Source: Hippopus hippopus
Lineage: Eukaryota; Mollusca; Bivalvia; Cardiida; Cardiidae
Length of the DNA stretch: 64,000 bases
Assembly: GCA_946811185.2 (NCBI GenBank)
Contig: OX328102.1
Location: 63,071,416 to 63,135,415, forward strand
Direction of reading: 5' to 3'
Of this stretch, positions 37,201-51,965 are shown in pieces. A program made the position numbers and the translations under genes. The notes under the pieces were generated by a model. That model saw nothing but the letters and a program-made list of their open reading frames with translations. It made no database searches and was not told the DNA's origin. How positions within the stretch are numbered: the first letter of the stretch is position 1; every line of letters starts with the position of its first letter.

Positions 37201-40200
37201 TACGTATATATATGGTGTTTCTTTTACCAATAGCTCGACCAAGAATTTTCCAAAGAAACTTGTTACTTCCCTACATTAATAACTATCGCCAAAACAATGA
37301 TCTGCGATAAGAGCGACGAGAGGAATAAATTCTGTCTCAATGACTGTCACCAAACCAAGGAAAAAAATGGCCGGGATGGCTATTCGAAACGGCGACCCCG
37401 TGGTTTCAAACCCAGTACGTTACCGAAATACACATTAAAATTACATTTCGATGGCAATTCTAGTGCAAGTGAAATTGACTTACCACACATTGAATCCTCT
37501 TCGTCTTCACCATCAGGGCAATGTTTGACACCATCACAGACAAATCGTGTAGGAATACAATAGCTCGAAGGACATTTAAGAAAATTGTTGGGGCACTGAA
37601 AATCCTCTGTAACAAGACAATAATTCATATAGATGGTCAGGCTAATTAGGGAGTAAACGATGTTTAGATTTACGATACTATGACAGTAAACTAAGATAGG
37701 AACTAGGGATTAATTGATTGACTGACTGAATGGTGTTTTACGCCGCTTTCAACCACCGCGACAGCTCACATATTCATGTATTTCCTGGGTTTCACCATTA
37801 CTAGACCAAGCCACTTAAGTATCTCGCCAAAGGTCACTTCCACGAAAAACCCAGTGGACCTAGTGAAGCTTTAACCCGGGCCCACCAGATCACGAGTCCT
37901 TCGCTTTACTACTGAGCCACGAAGGAACCCTGGAACTAGCGATGGATTCTTTTATCACATAACATCAGTTGTTTTCAGTGTAATATACCTATTACCAATT
38001 TTCTTATCTTACACACTTGTAAGATAAGCATTTTTGACGTCATTTGTAACGTCATTTACGATACACGTATACTTCTTTCAGAGAAGCGAATGGTTTTATT
38101 CATGGAAATTACCATGAGTGCTTGTATGGTTTTTGCATTTATATATTTTAAACTCGTCTATAAAAATTTTATTAAGCTCGCTAGAGACTCGCTTAATAAC
38201 ATCATTCCAGACACTTTTAATAATAAAATTTTATCTCCAATACCAACTAATGTCAGATCCTATAATATCATATACGTGGGAAAAAAAAGACCGGAGGACA
38301 GACATGCGGACGGTGAAATGTATTTAGCAATACCCCTGAAACGATTCGCTATGTATAATTAGTGTCGACACAGTAAAACAAAAGCACCGTTGCACGTCAA
38401 GCAAGTAGTATAGGAGCCAAGCTAGGTTTAATGCACTTGCAAAAAGTATCGACCCAGGTCAACTTTATATTGTTGGTTAATGTTCTGCATGTCCAAGAAC
38501 CAAGATAAGGTCAGTTGATAGACACAGAGGATTTAATGGATCCAAAATTCGTCGATGACTTGCTTGGTATCATACATCACTGAGATGCATTAAGCCCCTT
38601 TGGCCAGAGCATGGTTCATCTATTTTGCGTCAACTAAATTAAATAACTTTATTTACTTACCACAGTTTTCAAGATGAGACAGATCTCTGCATCCAATGAT
38701 GTCCCCATACAGATCCATATCCATGATACACCGAGTGGACATTTCCGTGATGTGTCCGTTTTTACAGACCATCAGATTTTGTAAGCTGGAATCTGTAGAA
38801 TCTGAAAACAAATACACCATTCATGGTCTGAGCATGCACTGACTACTCGTAGCTCATACATCAGCAATTTCGAAGTATAAGAATGACAGATAATTGCTTT
38901 AGGTGAAAAATTACCAAGGCTCATATTTGAAGCACTATGGAAATTGATGGCTTCCAAAGAAAACAAGAGCGAGTTGTAAAGTTTTTGTCACGCACTTCTT
39001 TCCGGACGGATATAAAGTAGAGTAGTTGTGGGTAAGTCAAAAAACGCTCATTGTCAACATTATCTCCTTTTGCGACAATGTTTTAACCCTTCCGCCCCAG
39101 GGACATTAAAGCGTGCGATTATTTAGTACATGGTTTAAGAGACAATACATGCCTCACTCCTGCGTTCAGTGGGAAGACACATACATTGATTGATTGAATG
39201 GTGTTTTACATCCCTTTCAACATTATTTCAGTCATATCAAGCTGACACCTCACATATTCATGTTTTTCCTGGTTTTCACCTGTACTAGGTTAGGGTTATG
39301 AAGTGTCTTGCCCAAGGACACTCCAACGAAAAATCCATTGGATCCACTGAGGTTTGAACCCAAGGCCTCCAGATCATGAGTCCTACACTTTACCACAGAG
39401 CCACGCAGGACGCCTGAGACATAAAAATGGGCCAATTGATATCTGTGCATCGTGGGCAAGGGAGAAAATTCTGGTTACCATTATTTTTCTCCTTTTCTCA
39501 CAATATTCCAAAAACTGTTATTTTCAGGTTCGTACAAAATCGGGATAATGAAGTAAAAGGTAAAGTAGTAATGAGCATACCTTCAACACATACTAATGGA
39601 CCGACTGTAATTTGGACCTCCACCAAAAATTGGGACGCAAGCTGGGGCGTAGCGAACTCTTTCACCGGAAGTGATGTTTGATTGGTTATATACCCTTCAT
39701 CGTATCTGAGCTCAAAATAGGTTTCTTCGTACCAGTCAGAATGGCTTTCGATAAAGCAAGTACATCTATAATGAAAAATAACCCTCACGACTGCTGAGCG
39801 CAACTAATGGACCTTTTGCATGTAACCATGGGTTCATTTTGTAGTGTCGAAGTATTTGTTCAATGTACATACATGCTTGTTAATGTCTTTATCTTTCTTG
39901 TGCTGTCCTTTGTTAATGTGAGATGTGATCAGTGAGAGAGTGTGTATGCATGTTTTTTGTCAATATCTCCTAACTGTCAGTTTTCTCTCTCTATAGCACA
40001 CTGATTCACATTCACTTTGTCTTCAGCCTGCATTGCTGCTAGGTCACTTTTTCATCTTTAGTACCGAACATTGGTTATTTCACTATAATCAATTGAAACC
40101 TCCTTGTTGGACTCCGGTAAGCTATTTCTTTTCTTCTGCTGAAATTTTGTATTGTTGTATTTCTGTATTTTTTAACTAGAGCTTACTTTGATATAGTTTT

Positions 40201-43200
40201 ACTTTTGTACTAAAGCGTTGAAAAGATACTCAAAATCAACCATTGCTTTTTTCAGGTTTATTTTTGTATACGCTTATGCAACACTGTTTCACGACGAATT
40301 AAACTATTGAACTCAACCACATTGTTCCTTAGTAAACCCCGGTTCACATGCAGATGATGAAGATCAATATCAGACTGCACAGAACGCGGAGCAGTCTTAT
40401 CTTGGATCTACACTGTCCAATAAGGAGTTATTTCCTCCCTCAGAAAAAACTTTAAAATAGTAAAATTATGCTTTTCAATTTCGGCGTGGAAATTAAATTT
40501 TACTCATTTAGCGTATAAAGGATTAAAAAAGAAAGAAGGCGTAACGGGTACTGGCATTTAAATATAGAAACCCCTTTTGTGGTTCAGTATGAAGAGAAAT
40601 AACGAAAAGTAACCTCGGCAGCAGTTACCTTTTTTCCGCATTAATTTGCATATTGTTTGAACACGTAATTTTTGAGTAGATATATTTTTCAAGATTATTT
40701 GTCGATTCAAATAATCACTAGAAAAGAAACAATTGCTGCTAAAAATGATGCTATGATGGTAAACGTCTCGGGTTATAAGTTGATAAGGTTCACTTATGTT
40801 GAAAAAGAAAAATGGTAATAAATAGAAGATATTTTTGTGGGGGGCGAAAGATCGAACTTTACTTCATCGAGTGAAAATCATCGGTAATATTTCCACCTGT
40901 GAAAATATTACCGATGATGTTCACGAGACGAAAAAAAAAATCGATCTTTCACCGAATAAAACGATTATTCTATCTATTTCATGCTCCTAACCCCTTTAAT
41001 TCCCCGTGGCATACCCCTCCACATATAAACGTATTACAATATTACGTAAAGCGCGAAAAATGTAGGGTAAATGCACGTAAATTACGTCCTATTTCTCTCT
41101 GGTTGAAAGGCACGCTCTGTTTACCTAAGTAACAAGTGCGCCGAACTTACTGTTTCCACCTTTAATTGAAGAGCTAAAGAATAAAATCGGTAATTTTCAC
41201 TGGTTGTAACATTGAAATATCAAACCATAGTCCATCATTATCTCTCGATAAACTACCGATAAACACGAAATAAAGCAAAATATTACTCAGAACTTACTTC
41301 CCGCTTGAGGTCTGACACTGGTTTACATATGGGCAATCACACGAGTCGGTTTTATTCCGGGTCTCATAAAAGGTGCCATCGAATGCGATCCAACGTAACC
41401 AGAACGTGGTCTGTTGACACCCGAACTTGATATACTGTGTGCAATGGCTGATCTGTTTCAACAGCCGGATTTGCTCGTCGGTGGCGGAGTAGTGTATCGG
41501 ATACGAGACCTCCATGTTTTCAAAGGCCAGGGTGTTTTCTATGTCGTGGTGGATCAGTGTCTCTACCACCAATTTTCCGTAATTGTCACCGAATCTACAT
41601 TCCACTGGGAAACTTTCTGTTTAAAGCATACAGCAGGTTGAATGTAACAGCTCGATCGAAAAAAAAACTAAGCCATACTCTGTGAAATGGGCTTTAATGC
41701 ATCTGCGAAAGGTATTGACTCAGGTCTGCACGGGCTGCCCTGGGTCGAAACCTTTAGCTTGCGGTAAACTTTTAGCTTGTTCAAGCAATAAATACCTGAT
41801 GATTGAGTCCGTTGCTAGACAAAGTGAATGCAATGGATCCATAATGATGTGATGACTTGCTTGGTATAATGTAATCCGCAGATGCATTATGCCCTATTTC
41901 CCAGAGCAATCCCGAATTATAACGACCCTGAGGGAAAAAAGGCTACTGCAAATATTGCGGAAAAGGAACGATAGCTGGTAACCAACAAATCTCCTTTTTC
42001 CAGCAATGTTTTATACCTTTCGAATGACAAATTTTCAGTTTTTGGGTCACATTTAATTAACTTTGTTGTCAGCAAAAGTAAAGAATACTGTCTTTTGGAA
42101 TCCGGTTAAAAACTCTAGCTTGTTTGGTAAAAGGCTAAAAGCAGATCTGCGGTCATATAAACGAAACTTATATTGGACAGTATGGTAAACAACAACTTCG
42201 CCAGCCAAGGGTGACGATCACTACGTTCCTCTATTCACCCTTGGCTGATAAAGTTGAAATTTGTAATCCCTGAGATATGTGTAATGATTGGTTGTAGTGT
42301 GTTCTAACAGCACCAATCAAATGCCATGTTACATTTGCTATCCATCAGCAGAAAAATGTTTTCAAATATAGCAACCGCAGAAGAGATATTCCGGATATGC
42401 TGGGAATCATTACAAAAGAAGTAGATGACCCATATCTAATTCAACATTCACGGTAATGGTAAGTTAAATGAAGTTTAAGGACAAACTCCAACACTAGATG
42501 GTGGACTGTCAAAATATGTATGAGGATTTTGGCGAAGGCGTTGTGATACGCGATATTTGATTGGTTTTTCGTTGATACAATTTTAGGGGCGATGACAATC
42601 ACAATCCAGTTAGTGGCGCGTCTCAGGCATTACAAATTTCGCCTCTATCAGCCGAGGGTGAATAGAACAACGCAGTGATTGTCACCCTTGGCTAGCGAAG
42701 ATGAGGAAACATGACAAAGACGATAAATCTTACCAGTCTGTCCCAAGTTAATTAGAAAAGTTCCATTAGACCGTCTACCAAGGGCATACCATTCGGAACA
42801 GGTGCTCCTGAAAACATCAATAAACCAGTTATAAAATCTTACAGAAGATAAACTCCCAGGAATTCTTTTCATTGGAGAAAGAAGCCGAGTCCCCATGGTT
42901 CAGTGATGACCCACTAGGCTGTTAATACAGAACTTTAACCATGGCTCGGTCAGAATTCATTCCGAAAATTGGTAGAAGAATCTGAGTCAAAATTTGCTCC
43001 CTATCCCCGCTCTATATTGTCTCGACTTTGTCTACTCGGCAAAGAAGCCATTTTTGCAATATAAAGTTAAAAGAACTCAAGGATAGATAAATGACCGCTG
43101 TTATAAAACGAAGATGGATTACAAAAACAAAATTAAACACCAAACAAAGCAACGGCGTGGTTATTAGCCATAACTCAACAAACTAATCAAAGCACTGAAA

Positions 43201-46200
43201 CTACAAATAACCAATTTTTGTTTCAAGAATTTCTGAACTCTGAATACTTCTTATTTCCATTATGTGAGCATCTTCAAATTAAAGACGCATTTCAGGCTTA
43301 CTACCGGGACCATGCGAACAAAAAAGAATCATGCAATCTTGAATGAAGGATAATCAGAGGCAGCAATCTGTTCTAACGGAGGCACATTCCCACTGCGATG
43401 CAGTGTCTAATAAGTATATCAAGTCTTTCATTTTCTTACCTTGTTTTTCAATTATGGATTAGTTAACGATCTGGCTAAGTTAAAGGCACCGTGTAGGTTC
43501 CGGTAATACCGCACTGTCTCGCGAGACTTGTTTATTTCCTTACCAAATACACACAAGACTGCTCAAAGAATGATAACTGTTTAGGACTTGCGACAATAAG
43601 TATAAGAATGCAATATGGAATGGATTGTGACAATTGACCTAGATAAAAACATGCTAAAAACAAACTTTACCTAGTATTAAAGGTGCAGTTTCGATCAATT
43701 TCATCTTCTTGGAACCGACCAGTGCAGTCATAAAACGAGTCACATATTCTATTACTTGTCACACACCGTTGGTCGTAACATTGGAACGTGTTGCCTAGGC
43801 ATATTTCTGAGAAATACAAATTTATTAGCTAAGCATTCCATTTCCGATGCAACGACGGCCAATTTTGAACTAACCTTCAACATGAAAAGACTCTTGATTT
43901 ATAAATGTTTACTGGTTACATATCAAATAGTTCCATCGTTGTCAATTTTTATCAAAAACAATTAAAATCGATAAATCCTTGAATTTTTCATTCCTCCTTG
44001 GTCAAGTAGCCGAAAATGACGATTTGTTTGTGAACGTCAATTGGCTTTCATTGATAAAATATTGGAGGGCGGAGACATGGAACAGCAACAGGTGACTTAC
44101 TGTATACAGAATGACGTCACTCTATACAGAATGGCGTAGATTTTAACACGCTTTCGTTGCACTGTGTGTATAGAGCCGAATTCACGTGTCACGTTAGAAT
44201 AATAGTATTTTATTTAAGGGGTCAACGAGTAAACTTATTACAGGACAAGTCCGTGTTTTTACGACCCGGAAGAAGAGGGTTTTGAAAAACCGGCATTCTT
44301 TCTTTCTTCTGCGATGATTTTTGACAATTTCGAAGACTATTTCTACCGTATATTTCAAATTATCGTTTGCAATTGCTTTAAATATGGACGAATGCGAAAT
44401 TTTCTAGTCTAGTACAGAGTAAAACTGTTAAATAACAATTCCTCTCGACAGGATTGTATATAGAAGTTCCACACAATACGATCTACATGTTATCAAAATG
44501 GATCCATTTGTATATAGACAAAAGCTTACTTTCAGAGAGAACTTACCACAATCCTGCTCGTCAGAACCATCAATACAGTCTATTTTCACGTCACACCGGA
44601 AGTCATGTGGTATACACTGTCCAGAAGCACACTGCCACTCAGCATGCATACAAGGCGGAAACACTGAATAGAAACACGAGGATGAAGTCAACAATTTACC
44701 AGACGACGAAATAAAAGTATTACGGTGTCTTAGATACCGAATGGCTACGGTTCAAATGACGGTGTAATAGACTAAAAAAGAACAAAAGAGTTCCACATCA
44801 ATCACAACTTTTCTCCTTCCTCCAACCCTTCGGCGTTTGGGCCCTTATTTATCATAACAGAAGAATCGAGTACACCTGAAACCTTCCGGAAGTATTTTCG
44901 AGAAAACACTGGGGAATTCCAAATAAACATGTATATGGATTATGACAATAATAACATTAAGTTTCCTTTAAGACCAGGATATGGACCAATCATACAAATA
45001 GTTAAGTATCTACAGTACTATCGATTAAAATCATTCGCTAATTACAAAGTAATTATGAAAAATTGATATTCTTTCTAGACTATTCTGCTTACATCTTGTT
45101 TTTAAACAAAACATCAAAAGTAGTAGAATAGTCACAAACATTCCGTAACAAAAGACTTGTCCATATTGCGGGTGAACATTCAAATTTGCCTCAAATCGTG
45201 GTATTTTGTTAATGAAAAGGCAGAAAATATTGTTATGGGGGTGGGGTTGAAAGCAGAAAATAATGGTTACCAGCATTTTACATCAAATGCGACCTTAGAG
45301 AAGTGACTCGGGTTTAACTCTTCGAAATTCTCATGTATCCGTTTTACGCTTTTGCATATTCTGACCTTATAACTCGTGCAGTAGAGGGCTAGAGGCTATG
45401 TGATAAGTTATGTGCATGTATCCATATCCTTTATAAAATTTGTTAAACAGTATTGCGCTCTGTAAGCCATTGGCTTCCTTTTTAAATGTAGAGGAGTCTA
45501 AAATTTTGTCGTCTGGTAAAGAAATCAGCTGTATGACAGAAACATTGAAAAAGAGAACTCACCACAACCAACTTCGTCCGACCCGTCCGAACAATCCTCG
45601 ACGAAATCACACAACATGTAAGAAGCTATGCATTCTCTTTCATTGCACTTGAATCCATTTTCGGGACATTGAGTCACTGAAATAAAGATGGTGAGAGTTT
45701 CAAATCAACATGTAACTTTAAAAGCACGACTTTTACACTGCTGCATTGTCATCGTTTGAAAAAGATGGGGGTTAATTGCTTGTAATAAAAACCTTAACCG
45801 TTGTCAATTTGCCTTCCATCATACGCTTTGTATCTTATAAAGTGGTATATAGGCTCAGTAGCATCTTGCACGACTTGCATTTTTTTCTTAAATCGCACTC
45901 CGTCCAATATTGCCTCGGGGCGAAACAAAGCGAATCATCATCGGACAGACTATGACAGACATATATATGAACAGCTTTCACTATCGAGCTGTAAAAAGTT
46001 CGGCGCAATACGCTGCAAATCTACTTAGAGATGTACACGATTTTTTTTTTTTTAAGTTACCCCGCAGATTTTATGCAGTTCTAACAATTATGGATTGAAT
46101 TACAAAATAACAATACAGGTAAAAAAAATTATCTGTGCCGGTAAACTCATAACTTTTTGACCCTGATGCGGTACGGGATAAGAAAAGAAAGATTACTGTT

Positions 46201-49200
46201 TAGAGATAGAGCTGTTTGACAAAGCATATATGCATAATAAGCTCGGAAAGATAAAGATGCACGGAAAGATAAAGATGCACACTCTACATACCTAGACTGC
46301 AAGCTTCGTCCGAGGAATCAGAACAATCGTCTATACCGTCACAGGTGTAGATAGACTGTATGAGTTCCCCACTGTCACATTGAAAGAGGCCGTCATAGGA
46401 CAAGTCGTGTGTTGTAGTATTTGCTTTAATCATACCATGACCTGTAGAGACAGTTTCTGTTTAATATCGCAAATAGAAGAGAGAAAAGGGAGCTAATCAT
46501 ATCGAAAAGAGTACACTTGGTACTGACAGGTAAACTATATTACATGAGACATATTTCATGGCTTTGCTGTGAGTACTAAATATGGACTAGTATGTCACTC
46601 TTGCAGTCATACTCGCCTAGTATCTAGTGATATTTCAAGTTTGCGATTGATATATATTTTCATTTTGATTATGTACAACTATGTACTTGTCTGGAAATAA
46701 AATCTTTTTTTTTTTGTTATTTCACCAAAATCAGACCTCCTAAGCTCTGTGACACTTGGTCTCTGTTTAAACATCGATGACCAAATGTTCCCAAGAAACA
46801 TATTCTTAGTGAAGGAAAATTCAGTCCTTCTCAAAAAGGACATGTACAGCAAATAAAAGATAATTTATTACTTAGATATATCTATTGATACTGTAAAAGA
46901 TACAAACGATATCATGCCATTTGTCCGTGAATGCAATAAAAGAGTATTCTTTCGATCTGAATGCACTTTTAATCAGCCTCAAGATGGCTTATCGATCTAG
47001 CCCAAGCTCCGTCCTCGTTATCTATATGGAATATTATATTGAAGTTATTTCCCCTGTGCTTGTATTTTATTCGAGCAACGTGAGAAAAATTGATATCGCG
47101 CCAGACCAAAGGTGGACCGTGATGTCAAAATTTTCTTACCAGTGAGAAGCAAATACAAGCACCAGGAGGGTTACTACAGCATAATATTCCTTTTGTAATA
47201 TACCTACAACTTTCAACAACAAAATACTGCAAATCATTGATATTTTATTCGAAAACGGTAAACAAAATAAAACAAATAATAATTTAGTGGATAGTAAATT
47301 CCTTTTTATGAATGGCGGATGAATATTATAGCGTAACATTTTGACCAGTCAAATTGCAAATTAATATTTACATACTCCATGTGCGAGATACGTGAACATA
47401 CCATTTAGAACTATATCTGAAACTGTGTAGATACACGTTTTTTTATGCCGTGTGCGACACGTGTATTTTAAGCGAAAACAAATACAAGTACATAATAAAT
47501 TAAGGTGTTTACCTGATATTGATTCCAGTTTTATTTCGCAGATATATTTATCAATATTGTCGTAAGCACAGGCGACGTCATGCCAGTTGTCCGTGGAAAG
47601 TATACTGTACAGACTAAGAAAGGTACATAGTTCGTTGTTCATCCCGTTAGGTTGGGATTCCCCTGACATGGTATCGGCGTACCTGAGTGTAAGGGACAAT
47701 ACCAATCGGTTGGACGTTTACTAGTTTATACCATTTTTTTACCCTTAAAGATTATTGAAAACATAGAAGGAAAGGATGAAATGCAAGTAACCATCAGGTT
47801 CTCATGTTTTCTTCTCTTTCAAAGAGCATTAATGTAGGCTCACATCATTTGACGTCTAGAAATGCTTCACTCCTTACCAAATAATCTCGAGAAATATCAC
47901 AAAATCAATAATAATAATAATAAAAAAAAGCTAAATTTTACTGTACCTACATGTACAACATTTATTAATGGCGTATAAATATGTGAATAACGGTAAATCT
48001 GCACTGATGAGTCTATGTGTTCAAAACACATTACAAAAAACAAGAACTGTGGCTTGGAAACTACACGGGAGGCAATCTAAGCTTGTGATTATCAATCGTG
48101 ATGCTGCAGTCCACAAGTGTAGCATTTGGAAAGACGCAAGCGCTAATGCACAAAAGTAGTACGTGAACACGATTATGTTTTACACAGGGTACAATGACTG
48201 ATACAGAAAAAAACAAAATCTGGTAAGTTGTACTTGTGATTTAGGTAACGCTTGTATTTTTCTCAGATCCTTTAAAGGTATGTACCAAAAGGGCGTAGCT
48301 ATCGTATTCGAACCTAGAAAAGCGTAATAAATTTCCTAGGCACAGCTACAGAGTCAAAAAAAGCGTATCTATCATAAAAAATGTCTATGCTACCCGAAAA
48401 AGCCACCTACTTTCTTCAGTTACCTCATTACTTCTTACCGGCAATTTTTTTTCCAGCGACAGACCATTTTAAAATGACCTTTTCTAATAGCACAAAAACA
48501 TTTTCCGATGCACGGAATCTGAATCTATGTAGTTTACCCACATGTTATGTTTGAGGATGTTTTCGAAGTCAATCGCCGCAAAATCCATTCAGTGGATGAT
48601 AAATTTCAAGGAAAAATATGAATCAAAGAAACCGAAGAAAACAATAAAAATTATTGTGTTTTTACCAAGCTAGGAAGGTTGCTGGTGAACCGTCTGACCA
48701 CTGGTAGTCCGCAAAATCTCCACCGAAACTTGACTTTTTTAATCCTGAAAATTATAAAGGCGCAAGTTAAATATGATTTCATGAATTCATGAATCGGAAA
48801 AAGGAAGTAGAGCGTGTCGGTGCAGAATATGAGATGGGTCTACTGAGATCTGCCTACAATTATATAGCTTACAAAATCTTCACAAAATATTCTTTTTAAA
48901 GAAAAAAAAAAAAAAAAACTCAATTCTATCGGAGGGCAACTATATACCTGAACAAAATACTTCGTGATTAAACACTAAAACACAATAAATCTGATTTGAT
49001 AACAGTCACAACTCTTCAGTATGTAAGCTAAAATATAAATTCAGTTTCAGAATGAGGCCCGACTTGTCACGTGACTTACCTATGTAGAAGTCGGCCTGTC
49101 TATCCGACCAATCTGTCCACTTCTCAGTGAGTAGATAGTGGATAAAGTTGACCTCAGTCCGAGACTGAAAACTGACCAAATGGCCAGAAGGATAATTTGA

Positions 49201-51897
49201 ACATTCGTCCTCAGCCTGAATCCATGTCAAGCCACCAAACACATTAAACCATTTGTAACAACTTTGATTGAAATGCTCCCATCCCTCGGGACAATCTGTA
49301 AATAACACAGTTACGAGATATTATTCTTCTTACCTCAATGTTTTGATTAATGATCTATGCAAGACAATTTTTTTTCTGAAAAAGATGTCAAATCGGATAA
49401 AGATTCTTTTTATCTTATAGCTTTATCTCAAGAAATGCTTAGAATATTGTAAGATTTCTATAAGAAACCTATATATTTTCCTTTGACATAGGTGTCAAAT
49501 GGAAACAAAGGAGGTTAAGTGATTATGGCTATTTTACAATGTAAACAATAGAGGTTACATGATTATGGCTATATTAGAATGGAAACAAAAGAGGTTATGT
49601 GATTATGGCTATTATACAATGGAAACAAAGGCAAAGAAAAGTAAAAGCTTCTCATTAGAATGTTTCTAGACTCGTTAAAACTAAGGGTATTGTTACATTT
49701 CTGCCACAAAATTTTCAAAACTGGTGTGCTGTAAATCGAAAAAGTGTCGTTGTAAGAAGGCATTGAGTTAACCCTTTGCCACTCAATACCGACTTTTAAC
49801 GACCATGGGAAGGAAAGTCTTGCGGGAAAAGGATAAAATGCATAAACCAGCATTACGTTCTTTTCCACAATGTTTTTACCTTTCCAAAAACAATTATCAG
49901 GTTTTGGTGTACATTTTATTTATCGTCTGCAAAAACTTTTAATTTGGACTTGTCTTGAGAAAAATTGTGTCCGTTTGTAGAGAGTTTAGCCAGTGCTTGT
50001 TATAATTCGTATCTGCCACTTACCCGGATCATTCTCCACGACGATATTCTGCACATACTGTTTAAGCCTGTACTCTGCCATAAAACCAGCCCCTTTCATG
50101 TTGCCAACATCACTTTCCGGGCCGGATTCGAATTTGATCCTCATGGTATGCCAGCTAGATCGGATCGGCTCAATCACACTTTGAAAATCGCAATATTGTC
50201 CAATAAGAACCCATTCATTTTGTAGTGACTGGTCTTCGACCGTGACGGAATGGCCTCGACAGTCCTCCCCAGCGCCAGGTAGATAGAGGACCTAAAATAT
50301 GAGGTCGATTCTTAAAGTCTTTACACCATTATCGATGATAAATGAGCCATACTCTGTGAAAAAGGGGTTTAATGCATTTGCAAAAAGTTTCGACACAGGT
50401 CAGCCTGCGCTGTTCGCGCAGGCTGACCTGTGTCGAAACTTTTTGCTATGTGTCAATTTTCTGTATGTCATAGAACAAGTCTCACTCATGATTCAATCAG
50501 TTGTAAGACAAAACGGATTGTTTGGATCCATTATTATGTGATGCCTTGCTTGGTACAATGCATCACACATCAACCCACTTTTATCAAATGCGCAGCTCAA
50601 ATAATTTCTAATACCAGATAGTGTAGCTATCCAAGTGATTATGGTGTTCCTTTATACCGCCACCACACATCACATATCTCTCAAGTTAGTGGCTGCACAA
50701 AAACAAAAACAATTATGAAATATTTTACAGTGGTGAAGACGTAATTATCCTGTCTAAATGTTTTTTTTTTTTATAATCTTCGGAAAGACACCGGCCGAGC
50801 TTAGATTCCAGTTCCTTATTCCTGAATTTACTACCGTATTCTCCGGACAATAGGCCGCGGCCTATCTGTAAATAAGAGTGGAAATTTTCAAGGGTGCGGC
50901 CTATAAGACGAAGCGACTTATACGTTAATTTTATTTTTCTAAATGGCCTGTTAGTGCGGCCTGTAAAACTGAAAATAAAAGAAAACCAGATTACGATTTC
51001 CCATATGGGTGCCACTTTGGTTCACGCCCACAAAGTATTTCTCGAACATTTATACCTTTGTTTTGTTGGTACATAAATTAATCGTGAACGTGTTAAAATT
51101 CGTGACTAACCTAGATTTTCACACCTTTTGTTTGATGATATCTATTGGTACTAATCAGCGGTTAACTGCGAATGTAATAAATGGCGTTGTTTGGTGTGTA
51201 CCGCCAATCGAAGTAAAAATTTGACAATTTCGAAATTCCTTAAATTATTCGACAATTCATGAACGAACGATAACGGTCTCTAGTGTTTTGAGTGATTTAG
51301 TCTGCAGAAGGGGAAATCACTACAATGGAATATAAAAATGCAAAAACAACGGATAAATTTGTTTCGTGTCTTAAACATGTATAATACACATACCGGTACA
51401 AATACATGTACATGTATCTATAGAAGGAGGACATTGTACAGGGACCAAGCGTATCGGCCGCGGCCTATGTGCCGGTGCGGCCTATACAATAATTTTCATT
51501 TCTAAAATGGTTAAAATGGAAGGGTGGGGCCTATACAGTGCAGCGGCCTATTGTCCAGAAAATACGGTATTCGCTTTGTTTGATGTATGTTCATTTTAGT
51601 ATAGGCCCTTTATATTTGATGTTTTCTTTTTTGTTCAAGTCTAAGTCTTTTGTTTGTGTCTGATGGTCAAATCTTTCCCAACAGCGATGAAAATTATTGT
51701 TATATGTATAATTTCAGTTCCTACCACTGAACTTGTTTTCGATACTGTTCGTTTGGAAAAGCAATCAGGGCCTTGGAAAAAATATTGTTTTGAAATGAGA
51801 TTTTCTTTCCTTGTGATTCTTTTGTTTTTTGTTTTTGTAGATTCTTTTCATGACGACTCAGCCAAGTCTGCAGTTTTATCCTTTCTTTTATTCTAGA

Positions 51898-51965
<68 letters not shown>

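Noticed and set aside
38090..38362. Plus-strand frame of 90 codons in a receptor intron
   Set aside because: No family resemblance or splice context; AT-rich chance frame.
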